The notes under the pieces are model-generated. The model was not told where the DNA came from, ran no database searches, and saw only the letters and a program-made list of their open reading frames with translations. DNA of 64,000 nucleotides. Source: Bacillota bacterium. GTDB lineage: Bacteria > Bacillota > Bacilli > Alicyclobacillales > SLC66. The DNA is taken from positions 57,628 through 121,627 of the forward strand of contig JAJZCW010000009.1 of assembly GCA_021828865.1 (NCBI GenBank), given 5' to 3'. Shown here one piece after another: positions 1-9,014 of the stretch. Positions within the stretch are counted from its first letter, which is position 1; each line of letters starts with the position of its first letter. The position numbers and the translations under genes are program-made.

Positions 1-322
1 TGTCCGTATACGCATTCATGAACGCATCAATCCGTTTCGGATCTACCTTAACCCCTATTTCTTGCGCAATATTCTCGGTCAACTGCCTCACCGTTTGCGG
101 ATCTTTCCACTCCTCTGGCTTCATGTTCTTGACCTTTTTCAGGGCATCAAACAAATTACCCCGATCAATTTTTTTGATATTCTCCTTGAGTGTCTCAAAG
201 GAACCAGCAGGTTCTGCGGTAGGTGTTTCTTCCCGCAAGGTAGAACCGGTAGACTCTGCTGGCACGCGGGATTTCGTGACTTTCTTTTGCACAGGCGTTC
301 TTCTCGATGTATTTTTTCGCAT
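1..322 (-). CDS. SpoVIF-like sporulation protein, 3'-truncated by window edge
   Basis: The reverse strand encodes about 107 residues that run off the left edge. A basic, Thr/Ser-rich N-terminus precedes a helical segment with the pattern FETLKENIKKI...DPQTVRQLTENIAQ...VDPKRIDAFM. This resembles stage VI sporulation protein F (VxxA helix, 'TVRQL' motif and a conserved K/D-rich end). Two in-frame ATGs exist; the one at 322 is preceded by AAGGGGG at suitable spacing, while the one at 328 abuts it. The family assignment is by recalled motif similarity only, and other small sporulation helical proteins are possible. Confidence 0.5.
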   Translation of the reverse strand, partial: MRKNTSRRTPVQKKVTKSRVPAESTGSTLREETPTAEPAGSFETLKENIKKIDRGNLFDALKKVKNMKPEEWKDPQTVRQLTENIAQEIGVKVDPKRIDAFMNAYTD

Positions 323-494
323 GCTCATCCCCCTTGTCCGGCAATCATGCAATAGTGACTTTATACTATACGGACATGGAAAGAATCTCGTCACCACGAT
401 TGCCCATTCCTTTCTGCAAATCCCCGTTCAAACGGCACTTATCCATACAGGTATTGAAGTCATTGCATACAGTAAGGACAAAGGAGGTGCTCCC

Positions 495-1172
495 ATGCTC
501 TTATCTGTTTATGGTGATTCAATCGCTGCCGCCTTTGGACTACCACCTATTAAGGGATTTGTTCCAAAACTCGCCAGCAGTTTGGCCACCTCAACCGGAC
601 GATACACGAATTACATGAACTTTGCCCAAGACGGTATGACCAGTTGGGATTTGGCCGGTGCGCTAGAAGACCAAATCGACTGGCGCGATGGCCTCCATGC
701 GGCCCAAACCGTTTGTATCCTCATTGGCGGGGACGACCTGATTCACGATTTGCCGATACTGATTCAACATGCATCAAACCATGCCGTCAAACGCGCATTG
801 GCAACCAGCCGTGCCGCCTATTTTTCCCTGTTAGCCACTGCAGTTGCAGTAAAAAACCGTCGCTCCCGCATCGCCGTTGGGACGATCTACAATCCTTTTC
901 CCAATACCCCCATCGCGGCGGAAGCGATTAATCTTTACAATGAAGCGATCATTGAGCCTACCGCGAGTCAATTCGGCATCCCCATCGCACCCGTTCACCA
1001 GGCGTTTTCCGGAAATGAGCCACAACTCATTAAGGGCTATTCAAACGGTGTGGCAGGTCCCTCGGGCCGTAGCGGCATTCGCTATCCGATTCATCCCAAC
1101 GCGGAAGGTCAGTCGGTTATTGCTAGTGTATTTGCCGCTACTCTTGCCTCTTCACCACCCACCCCAAAATAG
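495..1172 (+). CDS. SGNH/GDSL-type hydrolase
   Basis: This 225-residue protein starts at an ATG preceded by a near-perfect AAAGGAGGT. The N-terminal VYGDSIAAAFG is block I of SGNH hydrolases with the nucleophilic Ser of GDS. IGGDD near residue 80 corresponds to the block III GxND region, with Asp in place of Asn. YPIHPNAEGQ near the C-terminus supplies the block V His. There is no signal peptide, so it is probably cytosolic and acts on small esters or acylated substrates; the substrate is unknown. The last 21 bases overlap the tail of the convergent metal-transporter gene. Confidence 0.75.
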   Translation: MLLSVYGDSIAAAFGLPPIKGFVPKLASSLATSTGRYTNYMNFAQDGMTSWDLAGALEDQIDWRDGLHAAQTVCILIGGDDLIHDLPILIQHASNHAVKRALATSRAAYFSLLATAVAVKNRRSRIAVGTIYNPFPNTPIAAEAINLYNEAIIEPTASQFGIPIAPVHQAFSGNEPQLIKGYSNGVAGPSGRSGIRYPIHPNAEGQSVIASVFAATLASSPPTPK

Positions 1173-2483
1173 GGATAAGGCGAAGGTGGCAATGATGGTG
1201 GTAATTCCCCATGCCCGCCACTTAGCAAAGGGACGGTTGCGGTAAATACCCATCAATCGAGTATCTGAGGTAAGAAGCGTAAGAAAGGTGAGGATAGGGA
1301 TCATTAAAAGAGCGGCGATCACTTGAGTTGCCACAGCCAGTGCGGTTAACGGCAAGTGAGGGATCAGTACAATGATGGCAGCTACGATCAGTCCTCCCAC
1401 ATAGACGGCGTAAAATTTCGGTGCCTGCCATGGCCGATCATTCAGACTTTTTGCCCAGTCAAACACACTGGCGTAAGTCCAGGACGTCGAAAGTGAAATG
1501 GTGATGGCGGCTAGAAATCCAGCATTGATCAAGCCAAGTGCGAACAGGTCGCGCACATAGACGCCATATGTTTCAAAAAAACCGTGAAACATCGCAAGTG
1601 GCACCGCGCTCACCGCTGCATGACTCATCCCGTAACGATAAAGAGAAGCGCCACAAAGCAAGATGGCAAACGCGATGACCGATTGCACGGCGCTGCCAAG
1701 TGCCGTATCAATGCGACCATAATGCAGGTCCCGATGAGTCATGCCTTTATCAATGACGGCGCTCCCTTGGAAAAAAATCATCCATGGCGCCACGGCATTC
1801 CCTACTGTCGCCAAAATAAAGTACATCGTCTGATGAGTGCTCCCCGAGAACCATTGCCACGTCATTTGCGATGGTGCAGCGAATTGATGATGCAAGGTGA
1901 CCAAGGCAATGCCCACAAACACCAGATTCAATGCGCCAACGATCAATGCCAAACGTTCCTTGGTCCAATACTTTCCAAAAAGCGCAAAAGCCACTGTCGC
2001 GATCAGGCTGAACACATCGGCCAGTGCAAAAGGCAGTCCCAACACAGTTAGCCCGATGCTCATACCGATAAATTCAGTAACAAGCGTCAGGATATTTTCA
2101 ATTAGCAGTGTAAACAGCGAGAAAGTTCCCCAAAATTTGCCGAAGTACGAGTACACCAATACGGGAAATGGCTTTTGACTCACAAGCCCGAGCCTCATCG
2201 ACATCTCCTGAATGGCATACGTGACCGGTGAGAGCATCAATACGAGAGGCAAAAATACGCTAAAACCAAAGGTAACACCAGTCGCGGCATAGCTGATCAC
2301 CCCACCTGCGTCATTATCGCCAATCATGGCAATCAAACCAGGACCGAGCAACATCCACAGCAATCGCAGCCACCTGATTTTGGTGGTTTGGCGAGTAGCA
2401 GACGTAAGCGGTACAGCGCCCTGTGTACCCGCGACTTTGATGGAATCCGATTCATTGGAGTAGGGAGGCTTCGACGGATACAC
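1152..2483 (-). CDS. NRAMP-superfamily divalent metal transporter (NRMT-like)
   Basis: A 443-residue polytopic membrane protein with about 11 helices and the NRAMP TM1 region GPGLIAMIGDNDAGG (residues 47-61). Classical NRAMPs carry DPGN in TM1 and AxxMP in TM6. Here the equivalents are DAGG and NAVAP (about 228-233), so the Asp is kept but the Asn and the metal-selective Met are replaced. Such changes are known from NRAMP-related magnesium/manganese transporters, so Mg2+ transport is plausible but inferred. The start is GTG at 2483 with AAGGAGG seven bases upstream. The cytosolic N-terminus of about 35 residues is polar. A hairpin in the leader pairs with the SD (see 2491-2526). Confidence 0.85.
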   Translation of the reverse strand: MYPSKPPYSNESDSIKVAGTQGAVPLTSATRQTTKIRWLRLLWMLLGPGLIAMIGDNDAGGVISYAATGVTFGFSVFLPLVLMLSPVTYAIQEMSMRLGLVSQKPFPVLVYSYFGKFWGTFSLFTLLIENILTLVTEFIGMSIGLTVLGLPFALADVFSLIATVAFALFGKYWTKERLALIVGALNLVFVGIALVTLHHQFAAPSQMTWQWFSGSTHQTMYFILATVGNAVAPWMIFFQGSAVIDKGMTHRDLHYGRIDTALGSAVQSVIAFAILLCGASLYRYGMSHAAVSAVPLAMFHGFFETYGVYVRDLFALGLINAGFLAAITISLSTSWTYASVFDWAKSLNDRPWQAPKFYAVYVGGLIVAAIIVLIPHLPLTALAVATQVIAALLMIPILTFLTLLTSDTRLMGIYRNRPFAKWRAWGITTIIATFALSLFWGGW

Positions 2484-2490
2484 AAAAATT

Positions 2491-2526
2491 CCTCCTTCGC
2501 TACGTAAACTCTACTCACGAAGGAGG
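2491..2526 (-). promoter_or_regulatory. SD-sequestering hairpin in the metal-transporter leader
   Basis: CCTCCTTCG (2491-2499) and CGAAGGAGG (2518-2526) form a perfect 9-bp stem around an 18-nt loop. On the transporter mRNA the 3' arm is its own SD, so folding would block translation. It could be a metal- or protein-responsive switch, but it matches no riboswitch class I can recognise. Confidence 0.45.
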
Positions 2527-2571
2527 AAAAAGGTGCCTAATTAATTGGATGGGATACGCCTATTTTTATGT

Positions 2572-4077
2572 TTAAAAGCCGTAGATGCGGCCAAATTTCC
2601 TATTAAAATAATCGAAAATCGCGCTGGTATCGACGCCTTCGCCTGTGGCTTTGCGCAATATTTCATCCGGTTTGTAGAGCGATCCGTATTGATGAATGTG
2701 CGTCTTCAACCAGTGGCGAATGCTAGAAAATTCGCCTTTTGCCACTTGCTCACGATAGTCGGGAATATCTTTTCCCAGCGCGCGAATCATCTGGGCACCG
2801 TAGATGTTTCCCAACGAATAGGAGGGAAAATACCCAAAGCTGCCATCGGACCAGTGCACATCCTGCAGGACGCCCTCACTGTCATTAGGAGGTGTAATGC
2901 CCAGATAATCTTGCATTTTGTCATTCCATGCTCCCGGCAGATCGGCCACCTTCAAGTCACCTGTTATCAGCGCTTTTTCCAGTTCATAGCGCAACATGAT
3001 GTGCAGGTTATAGGTTACCTCGTCCGCCTCAATGCGAATAAAAGATGGCTCCACTGCATTAACGGCCTTGTAGAATTGATCCGTCGTCACATCGCTAAGT
3101 TCATCAGGAAACATTTTTTGTAGATCAGGAAAATACCGCTGCCAGAACTCGTGGCTTCGTCCAATGATATTTTCCCAGAAACGAGATTGCGATTCATGAA
3201 TGCCCATGGAGACGCCCGTATGTAACGGAGTTCCGGCGAGGTCGTCGCTGATGTTCTGTTCATAAAGCGCGTGCCCACCTTCATGAATAGAGCCAAAAAG
3301 CGCCGAGTTGAAGAAGTTCGGCAAATACTTGGTGGTGACGCGAACATCACCTGGTGCAATCCCGGTGGCAAAGGGATGAACCGTCTCATCAAGCCGTCCC
3401 GCATCAAAATCGTAGCCCATCTGATGAAGAATGAATTCGCTGAATTGCCGTTGCTTTTCAGGATCAAACCTGCGTTCGAGAAAGTGTTTGTCAGGCTTTG
3501 GCGCATCCTTGATTTGATCAAGGATCGCTATTGTCTGTTTGCGCACATTCGCAAAAAGAGGATCAAGGACGCTCACCGTCAGCCCCTCTTCGTACATATC
3601 CAGCAACGTATCGTACAAGTGATCCTTATGTCCCCAGTAACCGATGAACTCTTTGGTCATGTCGACGATTTTGGCCAAATAGGGGGAAAACATGGCAAAG
3701 TCGCTTTTTTCCTTCGCTTCCTGCCAAACCGCTTCTGCCTGAGTACGCAACACAACAAATTCATGGAAACGCGCCGCGGGTATTTTTTGATTTAAATCGT
3801 AAAACTTGCGGCTGATTTCAAGCATGCGCCGAGTCTTTAGATCCAATTGATCCTTTCCGGCTTCCAACTCTTCTAAAAACGCTCTCATTTCGGGTGAAAC
3901 TTGCATTTGAAATACCGTGGAAGACAGGGTTCCTAGTGCTTCGGAACGGGCTGCCACCCCTTTTTTCGGCATTTTCGTGCGAGAATCCCAATCAAGAAGT
4001 GCGATCGCGCTGTTAAAATCCGTGATTTTTTTCATGTAATCTTGAAATGATAAGATTTTGTCTTCGATACCTGCCAA
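2572..4077 (-). CDS. M32 family carboxypeptidase (carboxypeptidase Taq)
   Basis: A 501-residue cytosolic metallopeptidase that removes C-terminal residues from peptides. It carries the zinc-binding HEGGH (residues 265-269, HExxH type), the conserved DETVHPFATG just upstream, and GIHESQSRFWEN downstream, which supplies the further zinc ligand and active-site residues typical of M32. The length is normal for the family. The start is TTG at 4077 with AAGGAG upstream. It lies alone between rlmH and the metal transporter, on the same strand. Confidence 0.92.
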   Translation of the reverse strand: MAGIEDKILSFQDYMKKITDFNSAIALLDWDSRTKMPKKGVAARSEALGTLSSTVFQMQVSPEMRAFLEELEAGKDQLDLKTRRMLEISRKFYDLNQKIPAARFHEFVVLRTQAEAVWQEAKEKSDFAMFSPYLAKIVDMTKEFIGYWGHKDHLYDTLLDMYEEGLTVSVLDPLFANVRKQTIAILDQIKDAPKPDKHFLERRFDPEKQRQFSEFILHQMGYDFDAGRLDETVHPFATGIAPGDVRVTTKYLPNFFNSALFGSIHEGGHALYEQNISDDLAGTPLHTGVSMGIHESQSRFWENIIGRSHEFWQRYFPDLQKMFPDELSDVTTDQFYKAVNAVEPSFIRIEADEVTYNLHIMLRYELEKALITGDLKVADLPGAWNDKMQDYLGITPPNDSEGVLQDVHWSDGSFGYFPSYSLGNIYGAQMIRALGKDIPDYREQVAKGEFSSIRHWLKTHIHQYGSLYKPDEILRKATGEGVDTSAIFDYFNRKFGRIYGF

Positions 4078-4136
4078 ACAACCTCACTCCTTCCATCATG
4101 CCTTAATTGTACCACTTGCCATGTTTTTTTAATGAT

Positions 4137-4598
4137 TCACTTATGATAGGGTGAGTTACGCATGATTTGAAATGCGCGATACAACTGCTCCAGCAAAATG
4201 ATGCGCATTAGTTGATGGGGAAAGGTAAAATCCGAAAAGCTCAGCGTCATTTCTGCACGCTGCAGCACTTTTTCATCCAGGCCGTGCGATCCACCAATGA
4301 CGAGAATGTATCGACTTGCTCCCGCAGCGAATTGACGGTCAAGCCATTCAGCAAAGCCTTCCGAAGTGAATTTTTTGCCATGCATGTCGAGTGCAATCAC
4401 CATGTCTCTATCCCGAATTCGCTCGAGAATGTGCGCTCCCTCGAGCGACTTTACTCGTTCTGCCTGATCACCCGGTTCATCCGTCAATTCTTCAATCGTA
4501 AGGGAAGCGAAAGACTGGAGTCGCTTCCTGTACTCCGCTTCCGCTTCCCGCCAGAACTTTTCTTTTAACTTCCCTACAGATAAGATGACAATTTGCAA
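4137..4598 (-). CDS. rlmH: 23S rRNA (pseudouridine1915-N3)-methyltransferase RlmH
   Basis: A 153-residue SPOUT methyltransferase that methylates pseudouridine 1915 in helix 69 of 23S rRNA. VIGGSHGLDEKV and the C-terminal SFSDFTFPHQLMR...LLEQLYRAFQI...SPYHK form the trefoil-knot SAM-binding site characteristic of RlmH. The start is TTG at 4598. It is the last gene of the wal block, 21 bases after htrA, as in many Bacilli. Confidence 0.95.
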   Translation of the reverse strand: MQIVILSVGKLKEKFWREAEAEYRKRLQSFASLTIEELTDEPGDQAERVKSLEGAHILERIRDRDMVIALDMHGKKFTSEGFAEWLDRQFAAGASRYILVIGGSHGLDEKVLQRAEMTLSFSDFTFPHQLMRIILLEQLYRAFQIMRNSPYHK

Positions 4599-4619
4599 TG
4601 TCCTTAACTCAACCTTTCA

Positions 4620-5978
4620 TCAAGGGAAAAATGGGGCAAAAGGATTGCTGCCTCCGTTACTCCCACTGCCACTGCCATTACCACTGCCGCTACCCCCACC
4701 AAAAGGATTAGGGATAATAATGGTGCCGCCGCCTGAATTGCTGTTACTGCTGCTATTCGCACTGTTGGCGCCACTTGAAGGCAGTGGCAAATCTCCTAAT
4801 TTTAATTGCAAATTCAATTTTTGCTGACTCCGATATACCGTGACCGTAACTACTTGACCAGGCTTGAAATCATTCCACAAAATGGTCCGCAAACTGGAAA
4901 ATCCGGTTACTTTCTTGCCATTGATGGCAACGATCACGTCACCGTGTTTGATTCCCGCCTGTTTGGCTGCCTGACTCGTCACCTGATATACCCATACCCC
5001 ATAATTGACAGGAATATTAGGTTGATATTGAGCCGGCACAGAAGACAGAGATTCTGCCTCAATGCCAATTGCCGGATGCAGCGCATGGCCAGTGGTCATA
5101 ATCTCACTGACGATGGTTTTCACCTCGTTGATGGGGATGGCAAAGCCCATTCCAGAGAACCCTTGCGCCACAATTTTAGAACTGTTGATTCCGATGACCT
5201 GCCCTTCAATATTGGCCAGCGGTCCTCCACTGTTTCCGGGGTTAATCGCCGCATCGGTCTGTAGCACGGTCTCTTCCCCAATTACATTGCCGGACGCTTC
5301 GTCGATCACCGGCATAGTGCGGGAAGTGGCGCTGATCACACCGGCGGTCACCGAGTCTGCAAAATCAAGACCTGCCGGATTGCCGATCGCAATAGCCGGT
5401 TCGCCTAGCTGCAAGGTGGCTGAGTTGCCGAATTGTGCCACATTGCTTGGGGTTATATCAGTAGAAGGAATCTTCAAAACGGCCAGGTCTGTATAGGGAT
5501 CATACCCCACCACAGAAGCATAGACGTGTTTTTTATTATACAAAACGACTTCTACCTTCGAGGCACCCTGAACCACGTGATAGTTAGTCACGATATAGCC
5601 TCTAGGATCAAAGATGACTCCAGAACCCACTCCGGTTTCCTGAAGCGTACTACCAGGCATCCCCGACGCGTTCTGCACCGCTTGATAATTGACCACGCCG
5701 ACAACAGAACCAATGACTTTTTTCACAGCTTGCACCGTGGCATCACTCGTTTGCACCGTGACCGGTTTGACAGAATAGGAAGCGTTTTGCAAGTTAACAC
5801 TCGTCAGTGCTGGAGATGCGATAACGTTGGTTTGAATTAAATAAGGAACTGCCAGCATCGTCGACGCTGACCCCACCACGGCAGAAACGACCACCACGCC
5901 AGCCCACTTGGCAATCGCCTTTGCCCTGCCTCCTTTTGACCTGGTACTCCGATAATTGCCATCATCGTAGTAATCCAA
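4620..5978 (-). CDS. htrA: HtrA/DegP-type membrane-anchored serine protease
   Basis: A protein of about 452 residues with one N-terminal transmembrane anchor (about 25-47), an S1C trypsin-like domain and one PDZ domain (about 305-400). The catalytic triad is visible: His in TNYHVV (134), Asp in YTDLAVL (164) and Ser in NPGNSGGPL (250). It degrades misfolded proteins outside the membrane. The C-terminus is an unusual Ser/Asn/Gly-rich low-complexity tail of about 45 residues, with GSGSGNGSGSGS-like repeats, ending NPFAPFFP. TTG at 5978 is preferred because GGAGGTG lies seven bases upstream; a GTG at 5987 overlaps that SD. It belongs to the wal operon. Confidence 0.92.
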   Translation of the reverse strand: MDYYDDGNYRSTRSKGGRAKAIAKWAGVVVVSAVVGSASTMLAVPYLIQTNVIASPALTSVNLQNASYSVKPVTVQTSDATVQAVKKVIGSVVGVVNYQAVQNASGMPGSTLQETGVGSGVIFDPRGYIVTNYHVVQGASKVEVVLYNKKHVYASVVGYDPYTDLAVLKIPSTDITPSNVAQFGNSATLQLGEPAIAIGNPAGLDFADSVTAGVISATSRTMPVIDEASGNVIGEETVLQTDAAINPGNSGGPLANIEGQVIGINSSKIVAQGFSGMGFAIPINEVKTIVSEIMTTGHALHPAIGIEAESLSSVPAQYQPNIPVNYGVWVYQVTSQAAKQAGIKHGDVIVAINGKKVTGFSSLRTILWNDFKPGQVVTVTVYRSQQKLNLQLKLGDLPLPSSGANSANSSSNSNSGGGTIIIPNPFGGGSGSGNGSGSGSNGGSNPFAPFFP

Positions 5979-6027
5979 GGTGAACACCTCCGAATCTAGT
6001 TCTTGTTATGCCTATTTTCTAACAAAC

Positions 6028-6849
6028 TCACCTTGAACTTACCTGAAACCGACTCGGACGAACAGCAGTGAGACCTGTCGGTTGGCGGGGACTTGTCAAA
6101 TGAATAGCCACCTGTTCTTCTACTCCGTTCCATCTGTCGCGCAATCTCGCGGACACTGTTTGCGCAGCCAATTCAGGCTTATTGTTTTCCTGACTCAAGT
6201 GAGCGAGATAAATAGATTCGGTTTCCTCTGTGATCACATCTCCCAAAAATTCGCTGGCGCTATCATTGGATAAATGGCCCTTATCACCAAGTATCCTTCG
6301 CTTCAGATACCACGGATATGGTCCGGTGCGAAGCATATCCAAATCGTGATTGCTCTCCACAATCATGGTGTGAGCACCCCGCGTTGCTTCTCTGACGCGG
6401 TCGTTAACATAGCCAAGATCCGTGGCAAGCGCCAGTTTGTCTTCCTGATAATAAAAACAAAACCCCAACGGTTCCTCCGCATCATGCGAAATGGCAAATG
6501 GCTCAATGACCAATTCTCCCAGTGAAAAAACTGATCCCGACCTGATAGATCGCGCCTGTATGATCTCATCTTCCCGAAAGAGCGATTGCACCTTACTCCA
6601 TGTCCCCGCCGAAGTGTACACAGGCACGTTCCATTTCCTCACCGCAGAGGCCAAACCCTTAATGTGGTCACTGTGCTCATGAGTGACCAGAATCGCTTGC
6701 AATTCTTCCAAACTCACTGCCATTTCCTTGAATGCCGCCTGCAATTGCCGAATGCCAATTCCCGCATCCACGAGGATCCTGGTAGATCCCGCTTCGATGT
6801 ATACAGCATTACCCGTACTTCCACTGGCTAAAACACTAAACTTCATCAT
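6028..6849 (-). CDS. walJ: WalJ/YycJ metallo-beta-lactamase-fold hydrolase
   Basis: About 273 residues with the MBL fold: VTHEHSDHIKGL supplies the HxHxDH zinc motif, and ISHDAEEPLGF and the C-terminal LAHLSQENN are characteristic of YycJ. Members are linked to coordinating cell division, wall turnover and DNA replication, possibly as nucleases or phosphodiesterases. The start at 6849 overlaps the walI stop (ATGATGA), indicating translational coupling. The reading frame stays open upstream, but that part lies inside walI and is unlikely to be used. Confidence 0.9.
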   Translation of the reverse strand: MMKFSVLASGSTGNAVYIEAGSTRILVDAGIGIRQLQAAFKEMAVSLEELQAILVTHEHSDHIKGLASAVRKWNVPVYTSAGTWSKVQSLFREDEIIQARSIRSGSVFSLGELVIEPFAISHDAEEPLGFCFYYQEDKLALATDLGYVNDRVREATRGAHTMIVESNHDLDMLRTGPYPWYLKRRILGDKGHLSNDSASEFLGDVITEETESIYLAHLSQENNKPELAAQTVSARLRDRWNGVEEQVAIHLTSPRQPTGLTAVRPSRFQVSSR

Positions 6850-7694
6850 TGGCTTTGTATGCTCACTTCCCCGTTGATGGCATTGACATAAAAATAACCA
6901 CGCGTACTGACAATCCGCCAAACCGGACTCAAATATCCGAACGACTTCCCTAAAATCCTTGATGAATAGCCTAGTTGCATGGCCTGTATTGTATTATCAA
7001 TCTCCAAATGCGCTTTGTCCATATAAGAGGCTAGCGCCAATAGTGCATTTGCTGCGCTCATGACAGACCGATTGTGGACTGATTTATTTACTGTAAGATA
7101 GGTTTGCATTATCCTCACCACTTTTCCCTGATGAATATCAATGACAAGCGGTGCGCTGAATGCCGGTAATTCATTAACTGTTTCCAAGTATTCCACAACG
7201 CCATTTTGATGAGATAACGCTTCATAAAATAGTTGATAACTAGGGAAATTATAAATGTGTCGTGCTAACCATTTGTGAAAGACATCCAAATGACCATCCT
7301 GCTTAATGACGAGCGGCGCATTCGCAGATTGAAAATCAAGGCGCAAAAGATCGGGCGCTACCCTTGTGGCACTACCAAGTGGAGTGTGAACGTGAAAAGG
7401 TTGACTAGAGACCGCTTTTTTATTAGCGGCAATACTGATCTCTTCAGCATTTACCATCCAAACAGGAGGGATCGTGACCGTCGTCATGGCGAGCATGGTA
7501 GGACTTGAGGGCAAACTCGCGTTGATGGTTACCCCGTGCTCAGCAAATGTCCGTTTAATGTTCGCCACTTGGTCAGAAAACGGTTCTGTATAGATCGACA
7601 CTGACTTTCCGAGCACTGACCATTGGTAGATCAGAAAAAAATTCAATCCCAGAAACACAATGATGAGCAGAATCTTCACTTTCCCAAAGTCCAT
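6846..7694 (-). CDS. walI: WalI/YycI regulator of the WalK kinase
   Basis: A 282-residue membrane-anchored protein with a single N-terminal transmembrane helix (VKILLIIVFLGLNFFLIY) and an extracytoplasmic domain ending in the YycI-type pattern RIVSTRGYFYVNAINGEVSIQ. In Bacilli, YycH and YycI form a heterodimer with WalK in the membrane and modulate its activity. Position between walH and walJ supports the call. Start spacing to walH is only three bases. Confidence 0.88.
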   Translation of the reverse strand: MDFGKVKILLIIVFLGLNFFLIYQWSVLGKSVSIYTEPFSDQVANIKRTFAEHGVTINASLPSSPTMLAMTTVTIPPVWMVNAEEISIAANKKAVSSQPFHVHTPLGSATRVAPDLLRLDFQSANAPLVIKQDGHLDVFHKWLARHIYNFPSYQLFYEALSHQNGVVEYLETVNELPAFSAPLVIDIHQGKVVRIMQTYLTVNKSVHNRSVMSAANALLALASYMDKAHLEIDNTIQAMQLGYSSRILGKSFGYLSPVWRIVSTRGYFYVNAINGEVSIQSQ

Positions 7695-7697
7695 CCT

Positions 7698-9014
7698 TTA
7701 CATCCCCGTTCCTGTGAAAATATGGCCACTTTGCGCATCAAGGAAAAGTGACGGTTTTTGTTGATAGGTCAATTTATAGACGGGTTTGAGTTCCACCAAT
7801 TGATTATTGAGTTGCTTGGTTCCGTATCCCAGTTCGATTCCACTAAGCCCTGTGAACATTTTGGAGGATAATTTCGATAGGAGTTGAACGCCTGACAGTA
7901 TCTTTTCGCGCGGTTCGCTCGTTTCCATCCCAGGATAGGATAAATAATGCCATAATCCACTAACCATCCCGTTCTGAACCCTCACCCTAATTTGGTCCAA
8001 CTGGCTAAAAAGCGGCCACCCGTTAATGTCGTCCTGAAACTCCAAATCCGTATAATAGGTGGTATTCTGGATTCCCGCCAAGACCTGATCGCCCACAAAA
8101 CCACCGTGGCTATCCATAAAAGGAACCGCTACCTGCAAGGCCAAATTGGCGGATTGCTGGTAGCCTTTCAACGTCCCTGAAGGGCAGGAGAAGATCAGTT
8201 GATTGCCAAAATAGCCGGTTTTCATGGTGACACTTTGTGTCCCATCCGAATAAATCGTTTGGGATTTCGTCTTCACAATGGGTTGGATGAGTGATGGATC
8301 AAGAAAAAAAGAATCGATCACATGAGTGGCGACCGGATGATAGAGTATCCATTCATAAACAGGCATTTGTAATGAAGAATAAGGAAGATTGAAGACCTGA
8401 TCTCCTCTGGGAATTTGCGCGAATGGGATCGCGCTATCAGTAGGTTGCAACCAGCGGTAAAGCCCTTCGTGCATTTTCAGATAGCCAACATACACTTGAT
8501 TGCCATCTGGAACGATCATTTTGTATTGATGGGATTTTTCGATCGGAACAAATGCGACCATTTGACTGACTGGAATGGACATCATCAAATTCGATACTGG
8601 GATGGCGAGCGGCCAGAGAGATGCATGTGCAAGCAAGCCGTGATAATCAAAAAGCAGATACGGCGTTTTGGGCGGAATCACAGCCTGCGTACTATTTTTT
8701 GCTAGTAATTTTCCCGTTAAAAACGATGATTTACGCAATATATCAAGCATTTTTTGTACTTCTATACTCGTACCACTATAACGGAAAAGTTCATTATTCG
8801 CTGTCCATAACCATACTGCCGATGGGCGAATAAACTCATTGACACTACGTTCGCTTCCATACATGGGGCTGGAATAAAAATTAGGATGGTCGACCACCAG
8901 TTCATTTGGCGTCCCTAACCATATCAAGGCTGAGAAAATCAGGCTGGACAGCACGAGTATGATTAAAAACCAGGATTTTAAACGCTCTGACCACACATGC
9001 CAGCGGAATTTCAT
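7698..9014 (-). CDS. walH: WalH/YycH regulator of the WalK kinase
   Basis: A 438-residue protein with one N-terminal membrane helix (about 15-33) and a large extracytoplasmic region, as in YycH. Sequence conservation in this family is weak, so the call leans on length, topology and gene order (walK-walH-walI-walJ). The ATG at 9014 overlaps the walK stop by four bases. It partners WalI in adjusting WalK signalling. Confidence 0.87.
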   Translation of the reverse strand: MKFRWHVWSERLKSWFLIILVLSSLIFSALIWLGTPNELVVDHPNFYSSPMYGSERSVNEFIRPSAVWLWTANNELFRYSGTSIEVQKMLDILRKSSFLTGKLLAKNSTQAVIPPKTPYLLFDYHGLLAHASLWPLAIPVSNLMMSIPVSQMVAFVPIEKSHQYKMIVPDGNQVYVGYLKMHEGLYRWLQPTDSAIPFAQIPRGDQVFNLPYSSLQMPVYEWILYHPVATHVIDSFFLDPSLIQPIVKTKSQTIYSDGTQSVTMKTGYFGNQLIFSCPSGTLKGYQQSANLALQVAVPFMDSHGGFVGDQVLAGIQNTTYYTDLEFQDDINGWPLFSQLDQIRVRVQNGMVSGLWHYLSYPGMETSEPREKILSGVQLLSKLSSKMFTGLSGIELGYGTKQLNNQLVELKPVYKLTYQQKPSLFLDAQSGHIFTGTGM

